DNA of 64,000 bases, taken from positions 1-64,000 of the forward strand of contig CABUTN010000001.1 of NCBI GenBank assembly GCA_902494565.1. Reading direction: 5' to 3'. Position numbers and translations under genes: made by a program. Below the pieces are notes generated by a model. That model saw only the letters and a list, made by a program, of their open reading frames with translations, was not told where the DNA came from and made no database searches. The stretch is from an uncultured Collinsella sp. (GTDB lineage: Bacteria; Actinomycetota; Coriobacteriia; Coriobacteriales; Coriobacteriaceae). Each line of letters begins with the position of its first letter. Position 1 is the stretch's first letter. This document shows, one piece after another, positions 1 through 8,698 of the stretch.

Positions 1-1076
1 CCCGTGTAGAACAGGCCACCCTTACCGGTCCACGATAGTTCCGGCACGCAGAACAGGCCCGTGAGCACGCCGCCCAAGATGCCGCCGATACCGTGGCAAC
101 CAAACGCGTCGAGCGCATCGTCGTAGCCAAACTTGGTCTTGAGATGGCTGATGGCCAAGTAGCAGACAGGCGAGACAATCAGGCCCATGACCAGCGCTGC
201 CCACGGCTCGACAAAGCCCGCACCCGGCGTGACCACCACAAGGCCCGCAACCAGACCGGTGCTGGCACCCACCAGCGTGGGGCGACCGGTGTGCACGCGC
301 TCGACGGCAAGCCACGAGACCATGCCCGCCGCGCTGGCCGTCACGGTGTTGAGTATGGCGAGCGCCGCCACGGCGTCGGCCTTAAACTCGCTGCCGCCGT
401 TAAAGCCAAACCAGCCAAACCAAAGCAGGCCGGCGCCCAACGCCACAAACGGCACGTTATGCGGACGGTAGCTCACCATGCCAAAGCCGCGACGACGGCC
501 GAGCATTAAGCAGAGGATCAGGCCCGTCAGACCGGACGAAATGTGCACCACGTCGCCGCCGGCAAAGTCGAGCGCGCCGATGATGTCGCCGATAAAGGAG
601 CCATCGCCGCCCCAGACCATGTGGGCGAGCGGCGCGTAGACCACGAGCAGCCAAATGCCCAGGAAGGCCGTCATGGCACCAAACTTAACGCGGCCGGCCA
701 GGCTGCCCGTGACGATAGCGGCAGTGATCATGGCAAACGCCATCTGGAAGGCGATGTTAATGATCTGAGGGTAGACGGCACCGTCCGCAGCATTGCCCTC
801 GGCCGCCTGCAGCACCTGGTTGAGCACCGGCAGGCACAGCAGCTGGTCAAGGCCTCCAATAAACGGGCTGGAACCGTCGCTGCCGTAGGCCAGCGACCAG
901 CCGGCAACAATCCACAGCACACCAACCAGGCCAATGGCGCCAAAGCACATGAGCATGGTGTTGATGACATTTTTGCGCCTGGACAGGCCGCCATAGAAAA
1001 ACGCCAGACCCGGTGTCATTAAAAACACAAGCATGGTGCAGATGAGCATAAACGTTGTCGATCCCGTATCGTACAT
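1..1076 (-). CDS. amt: Ammonium channel of the Amt/MEP family (3' end outside window)
   Basis: Integral membrane ammonium channel; about 358 codons are visible and the C-terminus lies beyond base 1. Alternating hydrophobic helices run the whole length. The two pore histidines typical of the family are seen: His178 in GGDVVHISSG and His328 in FGCHGIGG. The start is the ATG at 1076, preceded by AAGGGGGAG at good spacing; the internal Met at 1018 would remove the first helix. Amt genes often pair with a PII gene (glnK); none is upstream here, so any such partner would have to be downstream, outside the window. Family assignment is sure; direction of nitrogen control is not visible. Confidence 0.95.
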   Translation of the reverse strand, partial: MYDTGSTTFMLICTMLVFLMTPGLAFFYGGLSRRKNVINTMLMCFGAIGLVGVLWIVAGWSLAYGSDGSSPFIGGLDQLLCLPVLNQVLQAAEGNAADGAVYPQIINIAFQMAFAMITAAIVTGSLAGRVKFGAMTAFLGIWLLVVYAPLAHMVWGGDGSFIGDIIGALDFAGGDVVHISSGLTGLILCLMLGRRRGFGMVSYRPHNVPFVALGAGLLWFGWFGFNGGSEFKADAVAALAILNTVTASAAGMVSWLAVERVHTGRPTLVGASTGLVAGLVVVTPGAGFVEPWAALVMGLIVSPVCYLAISHLKTKFGYDDALDAFGCHGIGGILGGVLTGLFCVPELSWTGKGGLFYT

Positions 1077-1274
1077 TCGCTCCCCCTTGATCGCATGAAC
1101 GTTGTCGGCGCCCATAATGCGGCCGAGGGGCAACTGGTGTAGACCAGATACGGCGTTGTTAAACGCTGCGTTGTCGAATGGAAACGGTGCCGCAATCTTA
1201 GAAACGGCGCGGCAACGGACGCGAAACCAATGGGAAACGCAAGGACGGCAGGCGCCGGCCCCATCCCGTCCCGG

Positions 1275-2294
1275 CTAGCGCCGAAACAGCTCGTGGGCGC
1301 GGTCGCGGAGATTAGTTGCTCGAATGACACCTTCGTAGCGATTGATGCGCAGGCGCGGGAAGGCGTTAAAGAAGCGTAGGTCGCGGCGACTGAGTGACAC
1401 GCTCGGCACCGGACGGCTCATGCGCTTGCCGGCAAGGCGACGGCTGAGCGACGGACGCGGCATGTTCGGCGCGGCATCGGCCACGCGGCGGGCGGCAAGC
1501 GCCAGGCCGCGAGCACCATCCGCGATAAACGTCGGCATCGAAGCCTTCTCGCGCAGGGCATCGAGCGCGGCGTCACCCAGCTCGGCCAGCCACGCGTTAA
1601 CGGCACGGCTACGGATGTGCGTCTGTGCCACCGAGTCAATCGTCGAATCGGGAATACGTTCGAGCATGGAGTCGGACGCATCGGCAAGCGACTCGTTGAT
1701 GCGGTCGGCAAGGTCGGCCCGGACGCGCTCCAGCTGGTCGGACAGGCGGCGCCAGCTCGCCAACGAGCACACCGCGTCGACCATCATCGCGACCGCGACG
1801 ATAAACGCGGACAGCCGCACAATCAGCACCGGCAGATGGGCAAGCAGGCCCAACACCGCCGGCTCCACCACGCGGCAAATACACAACGCGCCTAAGCCAA
1901 ACGCGCAGGCCCAGTACAGACAGATACGTCCGTGCAAGTTAAACGGCAGGTGCGAGTAATCCCAAAAGCGTGCGCCTGTTGTCTTTTCCAACAGCACGCC
2001 CACGCTGTACTCAATCACGCTACATACGAGCGCTGCGGCGACAAACTGGCTCGACGCGTCAGGAATTCCGCGCAACAGCAGCCAGCAGGCAATGCCGCCC
2101 GCGCCATAGATGGGGCAGCACGGCCCCAGCAAAAAGCCACTGTTGGCAAATCGTCCGTGATTGAGCATGGCGCATACTGTCGACTCCCATGCCCAACCGC
2201 AAAACCCGTAAAAAGCAAACGAGAGCACCAGTGCCGAGAGTGGGCAGGCGGCAAGCGTCGCGCCGTCAAATGCCATGTCGATCGCGGTCCCCAC
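1275..2294 (-). CDS. PF06541-type membrane protein (putative ABC-transporter type IV)
   Basis: A 339-aa membrane protein. The first 170 residues hold several hydrophobic helices with motifs of the PF06541/COG4905 family: GFCGWAWESTVC near residue 31, FLLGPCCPIYGAGG near 54, and FWDYSHLPFNLHGRICL near 110. The C-terminal half is soluble, Arg/Ala-rich and partly helical, longer than the minimal family domain. The start is GTG with GAGAGGGTAG upstream, lying inside the end of the HD gene, 3 bases away, so the two are translationally linked. The family name is historical; no transport activity is shown and no ATPase is next door. True function unknown. Confidence 0.8.
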   Translation of the reverse strand: MGTAIDMAFDGATLAACPLSALVLSFAFYGFCGWAWESTVCAMLNHGRFANSGFLLGPCCPIYGAGGIACWLLLRGIPDASSQFVAAALVCSVIEYSVGVLLEKTTGARFWDYSHLPFNLHGRICLYWACAFGLGALCICRVVEPAVLGLLAHLPVLIVRLSAFIVAVAMMVDAVCSLASWRRLSDQLERVRADLADRINESLADASDSMLERIPDSTIDSVAQTHIRSRAVNAWLAELGDAALDALREKASMPTFIADGARGLALAARRVADAAPNMPRPSLSRRLAGKRMSRPVPSVSLSRRDLRFFNAFPRLRINRYEGVIRATNLRDRAHELFRR

Positions 2295-2297
2295 CGT

Positions 2298-2834
2298 CTA
2301 CCCTCTCCTCTTCTCGCTCGATTCGCCACTCACGCTATCGTCAGCCTCGTCCTTGCGCGGCAGACGACCGGCGACCGTCTCGCGCAGAGCGCACCATTTA
2401 TCCGCCAGACACACAATCCATGCCTCACGACACGTCGGCGGCACCGGCACCAGCGGAAACATATGGCGCACGATAATATTCCGCTCACGAGACGTCAGAT
2501 CAAAATCTTCCTCCGCACGCGCCAGGGCAAAAAATGGATGCCGAAATCCGTGCAGTCGATGGCTCGGGTCGGGGTCGTGCCAATCGTAGAGAAAGTAATC
2601 GTGCAGCAGGGCCCCGCGCAACAACGAAGCACGGTCGACCGAAATGCCAGCACGGCCCAAGCGCTCGGCAAAGGACAGGCTCGCCCGCGCTACCGAAGTC
2701 ACATGTGCATAGACCGTCACGTCGCCATGCTGGATAAACTCGTGCGTCAGGTCCAAGCGGCCCGCCTGGGCCAGCTGGCGGGCGGCATAGTCGACCTCGT
2801 GCGCGATTTTCTCGGCACGAACGGTATCGGACAT
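2298..2834 (-). CDS. HD-domain phosphohydrolase-like protein
   Basis: A 178-aa protein with an HD-superfamily fold: LLHDYF supplies the His-Asp pair and a later H..D (HMFPL, then CLADKW) completes the metal-binding set. A frame extends upstream to 2906, but the ATG at 2834 is preceded by GGAAGGAGG and is the better start. It is the first gene of a two-gene operon with the PF06541 membrane protein. Such small HD proteins act on nucleotides or phospho-compounds; the substrate cannot be read from the sequence. Confidence 0.8.
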   Translation of the reverse strand: MSDTVRAEKIAHEVDYAARQLAQAGRLDLTHEFIQHGDVTVYAHVTSVARASLSFAERLGRAGISVDRASLLRGALLHDYFLYDWHDPDPSHRLHGFRHPFFALARAEEDFDLTSRERNIIVRHMFPLVPVPPTCREAWIVCLADKWCALRETVAGRLPRKDEADDSVSGESSEKRRG

Positions 2835-3062
2835 GCTGCCTCCTTCCAGCGACTCACGGCGACAAGCCACGGACTGTGCACAATCGATAAAAACATCATG
2901 GAACATATCAGTATGGCATCGGACAAAACGTTTTGCCCCACCAGTTGGCGAATTACCGCGCCGCCGTCACATATCAAACGCCAAAATGTGCGAGACTGTC
3001 TTGTGCAATTGTGCCGGCCGAGGGAGTGCCGGCGCACGATTCGCATGGAGTAACCCACAACG

Positions 3063-4844
3063 ATGCTGCTTACGCAAACGACAACGCCCGAGGACGTCAA
3101 GGCTCTTAATCGCGCCGAGCTCCCGCAGCTCTGCGGCGAGATCCGCCAGGCAATCCTCGAAAGCTCCGCCGCCGTCGGCGGGCACGTTGCCCCCAACTTG
3201 GGCGTTGTTGAGCTTACGGTTGCGCTTCATCGCGTGTTTAACTCCCCCATCGACAAGATTGTCTTTGACGTTTCGCACCAGACCTACGCCCACAAGGCGC
3301 TGACGGGGCGCGCGTACACTTATATCGATCCGGAGCGTTATGGTGAGGCATCTGGCTTTGCCAATCCCGACGAGTCCGAGCACGACCTGTTCGCCATGGG
3401 TCACACCTCGACCTCGGTGAGCTTGGGCTGCGGCCTTGCCCACGCGCGCGACCTGGCGGGCGATGCGTACAACGTCATTACCGTTATTGGCGACGGCTCG
3501 CTTTCGGGCGGCCTGGCGTTTGAGGGCTTCAACAATGCCGCCGAACTCGACAGCAACCTGATCATCATCGTCAACGATAACGACCAGTCCATCGCCGAGA
3601 ACCACGGTGGCCTGTATCGCAATCTGGCCGAGCTGCGCGCCAGCAACGGCGCCTGTGAGCGCAACGTTTTCCGCGCGATGGGGCTCGACTACCGCTATCT
3701 GGACGCCGGCAACGATGTGTTGGCCCTCGTCGATGCGTTGCAGGAACTGCGCAATATCGATCATCCCATCGTGCTGCACGTCTCCACCGCCAAGGGTAAG
3801 GGCTTTGAGCCAGCCCAGAGCGACCCCGAACGCTGGCACCACGTGGGTCCGTTTGACATGGCAACTGGACGCAAGCTCTGCCCGGGCCATCCGAGCGAGC
3901 CTGCGCCGCGCACCTATGCCGACATTACGGGCGAGGCGCTCAGCGCCGCCATCGAGCGCGATCCACAGGTCGTTGGCATCACGGCCGCCACGCCCTACAT
4001 CATGGGCTTTACACCCGAGCTTCGCGCTGCCGCCGGCAAACAGTTCGTCGATGTGGGCATTGCCGAGGAGCACGCTGTGACCTTTGCCACCGCGCTTGCG
4101 CGCTCGGGCGCCAAGCCAGTCTTTGGTGTGTACGGCACGTTTTTGCAGCGCGCCTACGACGAGCTGTGGCACGACTTGTGCCTCAACGACGCCCCCGCAA
4201 CCATCCTGGTGTTTGGTGCGTCGATCTTTGGCACCACGTCCGAGACGCATCTTTCGTTCTTTGATATTTCCATGCTGGGCGGACTTCCCAACATGCACTA
4301 CTTGGCTCCGGCCTGCATGGAGGAATATCTGTCCATGCTGAGTTGGTCGCTCGATCACCGCGAGCATCCCGTGGCGATTCGCGTGCCGGGCATTGGCTTG
4401 GTAAGCCGTCCCGACCTTGCGCCCGCCGAGGATGCCGATTACGGCGTCGCGCGCTACAACGTGGTGCGTCAGGGCCGCGACGTTGCCGTGCTCGCGCTCG
4501 GCGATTTCTTCGAGCTGGGCGAGCGTGTGGCAAACCGTCTGGCTGCCGAGTACGGTATCGAGGCGACGCTCGTCAACCCGCGCTTTGCAACCGAGCTCGA
4601 CCGCGAGTTTCTCGACAGCCTTGCCGCCGAGCATCGCGTTGTCGTGACCCTCGAGGACGGCATCTTGGACGGCGGCTGGGGCGAGCGCGTAGCATGCTAT
4701 CTGGCATGCACGCCGTTGCGCACGCGCACCTTCGGCATCGCCAAGGGCTTCCCCGACCGCTACGACCCAAACGAGTTGCTCGCGCAGAACGGCATGACGG
4801 TCGAGAACATGGCCGCCGAAGCCGCAAGACTATTCAACGAGTAA
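3063..4844 (+). CDS. dxs: 1-deoxy-D-xylulose-5-phosphate synthase-like transketolase
   Basis: A 593-aa thiamine-diphosphate enzyme with the DXS order of domains in a single chain. Seen: SHQTYAHKALTGR (substrate His region, residues about 80-92), GHTSTSVSLGCGLAHA, the ThDP motif GDGSLSGG followed by NDNDQSIAENHGG, and the catalytic-Glu segment VGIAEEHAVTFATALA in the pyrimidine domain, then a transketolase C-terminal domain. DXS makes the first intermediate of the non-mevalonate isoprenoid route and feeds thiamine and pyridoxal synthesis. It is somewhat shorter than E. coli DXS (about 620 aa) and has GSLSGG where classical DXS has GALTAG, so it could be a paralogue with a related condensation. 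It stands alone between terminators, without isoprenoid neighbours. The start ATG has only a distant GGAG. Confidence 0.85.
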   Translation: MLLTQTTTPEDVKALNRAELPQLCGEIRQAILESSAAVGGHVAPNLGVVELTVALHRVFNSPIDKIVFDVSHQTYAHKALTGRAYTYIDPERYGEASGFANPDESEHDLFAMGHTSTSVSLGCGLAHARDLAGDAYNVITVIGDGSLSGGLAFEGFNNAAELDSNLIIIVNDNDQSIAENHGGLYRNLAELRASNGACERNVFRAMGLDYRYLDAGNDVLALVDALQELRNIDHPIVLHVSTAKGKGFEPAQSDPERWHHVGPFDMATGRKLCPGHPSEPAPRTYADITGEALSAAIERDPQVVGITAATPYIMGFTPELRAAAGKQFVDVGIAEEHAVTFATALARSGAKPVFGVYGTFLQRAYDELWHDLCLNDAPATILVFGASIFGTTSETHLSFFDISMLGGLPNMHYLAPACMEEYLSMLSWSLDHREHPVAIRVPGIGLVSRPDLAPAEDADYGVARYNVVRQGRDVAVLALGDFFELGERVANRLAAEYGIEATLVNPRFATELDREFLDSLAAEHRVVVTLEDGILDGGWGERVACYLACTPLRTRTFGIAKGFPDRYDPNELLAQNGMTVENMAAEAARLFNE

Positions 4845-4849
4845 AATAT

Positions 4850-4887
4850 CTCCGCAAGGGAAGCACCCCTGCGGAGGTTTTTATTTT
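4850..4887 (+). terminator. Rho-independent terminator after the DXS-like gene
   Basis: CTCCGCAAGGG pairs with CCCCTGCGGAG across a short loop and is followed by GTTTTTATTTT, 5 bases after the stop codon. Confidence 0.9.
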
Positions 4888-4900
4888 CGCGGTGCGGTTA

Positions 4901-4955
4901 TCTCAATCTGTAACAGATAGAGACCTTTTGTCCGCCTACCTGTTACAGATTGAGA
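4901..4955. repeat. 16-bp perfect inverted repeat (long-arm hairpin, family C)
   Basis: TCTCAATCTGTAACAG at 4901-4916 is repeated inverted at 4940-4955, with a 23-nt loop. No T-run follows, so it is not a normal terminator. A truncated version of one arm, TCTCAATCTGTCAG, recurs at 28289-28302. The 378-base gap 4845-5222 holds this, two further hairpins and the promoter of the next operon; no gene. Confidence 0.8.
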
Positions 4956-4988
4956 CAAAACAGCGAGGCAGGCCGCCACATCTGCAAG

Positions 4989-5025
4989 AACCACCACAAA
5001 GGTGCCTGTTCCCTTTGTGGTGGTT
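4989..5025. repeat. Hairpin with CTGTTCCC loop (family A, variant arms)
   Basis: CCACCACAAAGG (4991-5002) pairs with CCTTTGTGGTGG (5012-5023). The loop carries CCTGTTCCC directly before the right arm, the same arrangement as the five family-A copies and the hairpin at 41017, although the arms are unrelated in sequence. Confidence 0.75.
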
Positions 5026-5061
5026 TTCAAAGCGCTATCTCAGCTGTAATAATCGGCGTTT

Positions 5062-5109
5062 CCCCAGATAAAACCTGCCAAAATAAACCTGTCCCTTTTT
5101 GGTAGGTAG
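5062..5109 (+). repeat. Family A dispersed hairpin, copy 1
   Basis: ACCTGCCAAAA then TAAACCTGTCCC then TTTTTGGTAGGT, preceded by CCCAGATAAA. Arms pair with one G-T wobble. Other copies: 18706, 19913, 28161 (inverted) and 59345. It sits 50 bases before the promoter of the amino-acid ABC operon. Confidence 0.85.
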
Positions 5110-5149
5110 AATTACCCATAAGGTAAGTATGTTTCTGAGTTATTTCGTG

Positions 5150-5179
5150 TTGACCCATTTGAGCGCGATAGGGTATAAC
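5150..5179 (+). promoter_or_regulatory. Sigma-70 type promoter of the amino-acid ABC operon
   Basis: TTGACC at 5150-5155 and TATAAC at 5174-5179 with an 18-base spacer, 44 bases before the start codon of the binding-protein gene. Confidence 0.65.
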
Positions 5180-5222
5180 TCTACTCAACCGCTAGGGATT
5201 TTATTGAGAAAGGTGTTCTCCC

Positions 5223-6218
5223 ATGAGCAAGAACCTCTCCCAGCAGGTCGTTCTCGACCGCCGCGGCTTCGTTGCCGCCACCTTCGCAACCGTCGCCGGC
5301 CTTGGTCTTGCCGGCTGCTCCGACACCAGCGCCGAGGCCGACAAGGGTTCCGCCGCCGGCTCCTCCAAGAGCTCCGAAGATACCGAGGCTTCCACCACGC
5401 TCGACGCTAAGGCATTCGACAAGCTCGTCGACAACGGCCCTAAGGCCGATGACGACGCCATCGCCGCCAGCGCCTGGTCCACAGCCGTCAAGGACGCCGG
5501 CGTCTTTAAGATCGGTGGCGTTCAGACCTCTACGCTCTTCTCCCTCCTCAACGAGAAAGACGGTCAGACCCGCGGCTTCGACGCCGGTATCGCGCAGCTC
5601 CTGTCCAACTACATCCTGGGCGAGAACAAGGTCGAGATCACCCAGGTGACCTCGGACACGCGCGAGTCCGTCCTGCAGAACGGACAGGTCGACGCCGTCT
5701 TTGCCACCTACACCATCACCGACGAGCGCAAGAAGCTCGTCTCCTTTGCCGGCCCCTACTACTACACCCAGCAGGCCATCCTGGTGCTCGCCGACAACGA
5801 CGACATCAAGAGCGTCGACGACCTGGCCGATAAGAACGTCGCTGTCCAGTCCGGCTCCAACGGCCCCGCCATCCTGGAGGAGTTCGCCCCCAAGGCCAGC
5901 CAGCAGGAGTTCAAGACCGACGAGGAGGCCCGCCAGGCACTCCAGCAGGGCCGCGTTGACGCCTACGTCATCGATAACAACATGCAGCAGAGCGCCCTGG
6001 TCCGCGAGCCCGGTAAGTACAAGATCGCCGGCAAGCCCTTCGGCAGCAAGGAGCCCTATGGCATCGGTCTGCCGCTCGATTCCGACGGCGTCGCCTTTGT
6101 CAACGACTTCCTTAAGAAGATCGAGGACGACGGCACCTGGACTGAGCTGTGGCAGATCTGCATTGGCGACCGCACGGGCGACACCAATGTTCCCGAGCTG
6201 CCCGAGATCGGTGCCTAG
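5223..6218 (+). CDS. Amino-acid ABC transporter, substrate-binding lipoprotein
   Basis: A 331-aa extracytoplasmic binding protein. The N-terminus has an RR pair (DRRGF), a hydrophobic stretch and the lipobox LAGC (Cys about residue 32), then a Ser/Ala/Glu-rich linker, then a SBP_bac_3 fold (residues about 95-320) with VFATYTITDERKK and FAGPYYYTQQAI typical of glutamate/polar amino-acid binders. The twin Arg suggests possible Tat export, which is inference. It opens an operon with two permeases and an ATPase; glutamate, aspartate or cystine are all possible ligands. Confidence 0.93.
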   Translation: MSKNLSQQVVLDRRGFVAATFATVAGLGLAGCSDTSAEADKGSAAGSSKSSEDTEASTTLDAKAFDKLVDNGPKADDDAIAASAWSTAVKDAGVFKIGGVQTSTLFSLLNEKDGQTRGFDAGIAQLLSNYILGENKVEITQVTSDTRESVLQNGQVDAVFATYTITDERKKLVSFAGPYYYTQQAILVLADNDDIKSVDDLADKNVAVQSGSNGPAILEEFAPKASQQEFKTDEEARQALQQGRVDAYVIDNNMQQSALVREPGKYKIAGKPFGSKEPYGIGLPLDSDGVAFVNDFLKKIEDDGTWTELWQICIGDRTGDTNVPELPEIGA

Positions 6219-6306
6219 GCAGCGAGCCTGGTAACGGCCGCAACGAAACCATATGGAAACGCATGATGCGCTTTATTGCGGTAAACTGTTTCCTCACTGA
6301 GTTGTC

Positions 6307-6335
6307 GGGGCTTCCGTACACACGGGAGCCCCTTT
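6307..6335 (+). terminator. Attenuator-type hairpin between binding protein and permeases
   Basis: GGGGCTTCCG pairs with CGGGAGCCCC and is followed by TTTCC, 90 bases after the binding-protein stop. Such partial terminators keep binding protein in excess over membrane subunits; that role is inferred. Confidence 0.6.
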
Positions 6336-6356
6336 CCTTATCGGCGGGAGGTCCGC

Positions 6357-7016
6357 ATGAGTCTCTCCGAGCTCTGGTCGCTCTATGGCCAGAACTATAT
6401 CGACGCGCTGCTAGCAACCTGGGGCATGACGCTTGAGTCGTTTGCCATCGCCATGGTGCTGGCCGTCGCCGTCACCGTGATGCGCGTGTCGCCGCTCAAG
6501 CCGCTGCGCGTCTTTGGCGACCTGTATGTCCAGGTCTTCCGTAACATCCCCGGCATCGCGCTGCTCATTATCGTCGTCTATGCGCTGCCGCCGCTCAAGG
6601 TCGTCCTGCCCTACCGCACCTGCGTTATCGTCGCCACGGTCCTTTTGGGCTCGGCCTTTGGCTCCGAGAACTTTATGAGCGGCATCAATACCGTCGGCGT
6701 CGGTCAGGTGGAAGCCGCACGTTCGCTCGGCATGAGCTTCAGCCGCATCCTCGCCAAGATCGTGATTCCGCAGGCACTGCGCTCGAGTGTGCTGCCCATG
6801 ACTAACCTCTTTATCGCCGTCATGCTCACTACCGCCTTGGGCAGCCAGGTGCCGCTTAAGCCGCAAGAGCTCACCGGCGTGGTGAGCTATATCAACACGC
6901 GCTCGCTCGGCGGCGTCGCCGCGTTCTTTATCTCGGCGCTCGGCTACCTGGGCACAGCCTTCGTGGTGAGCCACATTGGCAACTATATCGATAAGAAGGT
7001 GAGGATCCTCCGATGA
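6357..7016 (+). CDS. Amino-acid ABC transporter permease 1
   Basis: A 219-aa HisM/GlnP-type permease. Helices span nearly the full length, and the ATPase-contacting EAA loop reads VEAARSLGMSFSRILAKIVIPQAL (residues about 119-142, here in part). The first helix is followed by FRNIPGIALLIIVVYALP, the usual FRGTPLL region. RBS GGGAGG precedes the ATG. Its stop overlaps the start of the next permease by 4 bases (ATGA), so the two form a membrane heterodimer made in step. Confidence 0.93.
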   Translation: MSLSELWSLYGQNYIDALLATWGMTLESFAIAMVLAVAVTVMRVSPLKPLRVFGDLYVQVFRNIPGIALLIIVVYALPPLKVVLPYRTCVIVATVLLGSAFGSENFMSGINTVGVGQVEAARSLGMSFSRILAKIVIPQALRSSVLPMTNLFIAVMLTTALGSQVPLKPQELTGVVSYINTRSLGGVAAFFISALGYLGTAFVVSHIGNYIDKKVRILR

Positions 7017-7846
7017 GCAAGCACTCCACCTCCGCGCTCACCATGCGCGATGCGCTCTACGAGGCTCCCGGCCCCAAGATGCGCGCCAAGATTCGCATCG
7101 GCACCGCCATCTCGCTTGTTGCTGTCGCCGCGCTCGCCATCCTGGTACTGCAGCGCTTCTATGTGACCGGCCAGCTTTCGGTCCACTATTGGTATTTCTT
7201 TACGCACCTCACCACCTGGAAGTTCCTGCTTGCCGGCTTTGAGGGCACTGTTAAAGTCGCACTCACCGCTGGCGCCATCGCACTGGTGCTGGGCTTAGCC
7301 CTTATGCTCGGCCGCACCAGCGACATTAAGCCGCTCCAACTGGTTTGCCGCGTGCTCACCGATTTCTTCCGCGGCGTACCGAGCCTGCTGTTCATCTACT
7401 TCTTCTTTTTGGTGCTGCCCCAGTACAAGATCGCGCTGCCATCTTTTTGGATGCTCACGCTTCCCGTCGCGCTCGCCGCAGCTGGCGTACTCGCCGAGAT
7501 CTTTCGCGCTGGCGTCAACGCCGTGCCGCGCGGCCAGGTCGAAGCCGCCCAGGCACTCGGCCTCTCCAAAGCTAAAATCACCTTTAAAATCGTGTTGCCG
7601 CAGGCTATTCGGTTTATCATTCCGTCGTTGATTTCGCAGCTTGTGGTCGTAGTCAAAGACACCACCGTCGCCTACGTGGTGAGCTACCCCGACCTCATGC
7701 AAAACGCCCGCGTGCTCATTACCAACTACGACGCCCTCGTGTCGGTCTACCTGGTTATCGCGGTCATCTACATCCTCATCAACGTCGCGATCAACAAGGC
7801 CGCTGTCTACGTTTCGCACAAGACCGGCGCGACCATCATCCGCTAA
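7013..7846 (+). CDS. Amino-acid ABC transporter permease 2
   Basis: A 277-aa permease with a cytoplasmic N-terminal extension (about 35 residues) before the first helix. Seen: FFRGVPSLLFIYFFF (residues about 120-134) and the EAA loop VEAAQALGLSKAKITFKIVL. Overlaps permease 1 by ATGA and is followed 36 bases later by the ATPase. Partner of the 219-aa permease in one importer. Confidence 0.93.
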   Translation: MSKHSTSALTMRDALYEAPGPKMRAKIRIGTAISLVAVAALAILVLQRFYVTGQLSVHYWYFFTHLTTWKFLLAGFEGTVKVALTAGAIALVLGLALMLGRTSDIKPLQLVCRVLTDFFRGVPSLLFIYFFFLVLPQYKIALPSFWMLTLPVALAAAGVLAEIFRAGVNAVPRGQVEAAQALGLSKAKITFKIVLPQAIRFIIPSLISQLVVVVKDTTVAYVVSYPDLMQNARVLITNYDALVSVYLVIAVIYILINVAINKAAVYVSHKTGATIIR

Positions 7847-7882
7847 CGCTTTACCATTTCGAGTCATAAGGAGCCGAGCACC

Positions 7883-8647
7883 ATGGCACAGAGCACCTCT
7901 TCCACCGGCAATCAGCCGCTGATCGAGCTCAGACACGTCGATAAGCACTACGGAGATCTGCACGTCCTCAACGACATCAATCTCTCAGTCGACCGCGGCG
8001 AGGTCGTCGTTGTGATCGGTCCTTCGGGCTCGGGCAAGTCGACCATGTGCCGCGCCATCAACCGCCTGGAAACCATCGACTCGGGCGAGATCCTCATCGA
8101 GGGCGAGCCCCTACCGCAGGAAGGCAAGGACCTTGCCCGCATGCGTGCCGAGCTGGGCATGGTGTTTCAGCAGTTCAACCTGTTCGCACATATGACCGTC
8201 CTGCAGAACGTCATGCTGGGACCGGTCGATGTGCTGGGCGTCTCCAAGGACGAAGCCCGTGAGCGCGCCATGGACCTGCTGGGCCGCGTGGGCGTGGCCG
8301 AGCAGGCCGATAAGGTGCCCGCACAGCTCTCGGGCGGCCAGCAACAGCGCGTAGCCATCGCCCGCTCGCTTGCCATGCAACCCAAGGCCATGCTCTTTGA
8401 CGAGCCCACGAGTGCCCTCGATCCCGAGATGATCAACGAGGTGCTCGAGGTCATGGTCCGTCTGGCCCAGCAGGGCATGACGATGATCGTCATCACGCAC
8501 GAGATGAACTTTGCCCGCCGCGTAGCCGACCGCGTCGTGTTTATGGCCGACGGCCAGATCGTGGAAACCGGCACGCCCGACGAGTTCTTCGACCACCCCC
8601 AGACCAAGCGCGCCCAGGACTTCCTCAACTCCATCAAGGGCCACTAA
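7883..8647 (+). CDS. Amino-acid ABC transporter ATP-binding protein
   Basis: A 254-aa polar-amino-acid ABC ATPase (GlnQ type). Walker A GPSGSGKST (residues about 49-57), Q-loop FQQFNLF, signature LSGGQQQR, Walker B AMLFDEPTSALD, H-loop ITHEMNFA. RBS AAGGAG. Energises uptake by the upstream permeases. A weak hairpin (8661-8693, GCGGGCAAA/TTTGCCCCGC) follows. Confidence 0.95.
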   Translation: MAQSTSSTGNQPLIELRHVDKHYGDLHVLNDINLSVDRGEVVVVIGPSGSGKSTMCRAINRLETIDSGEILIEGEPLPQEGKDLARMRAELGMVFQQFNLFAHMTVLQNVMLGPVDVLGVSKDEARERAMDLLGRVGVAEQADKVPAQLSGGQQQRVAIARSLAMQPKAMLFDEPTSALDPEMINEVLEVMVRLAQQGMTMIVITHEMNFARRVADRVVFMADGQIVETGTPDEFFDHPQTKRAQDFLNSIKGH

Positions 8648-8698
8648 CCCAATTGCCACGCGGGCAAATTCATCAGTAACGTTTGCCCCGCGCCACCC

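Noticed and set aside
2924..2935. Palindrome CAAAACGTTTTG before the DXS-like gene as a CcpA or other operator
   Set aside because: Only one copy, no match to a full catabolite-response element and no regulator context.
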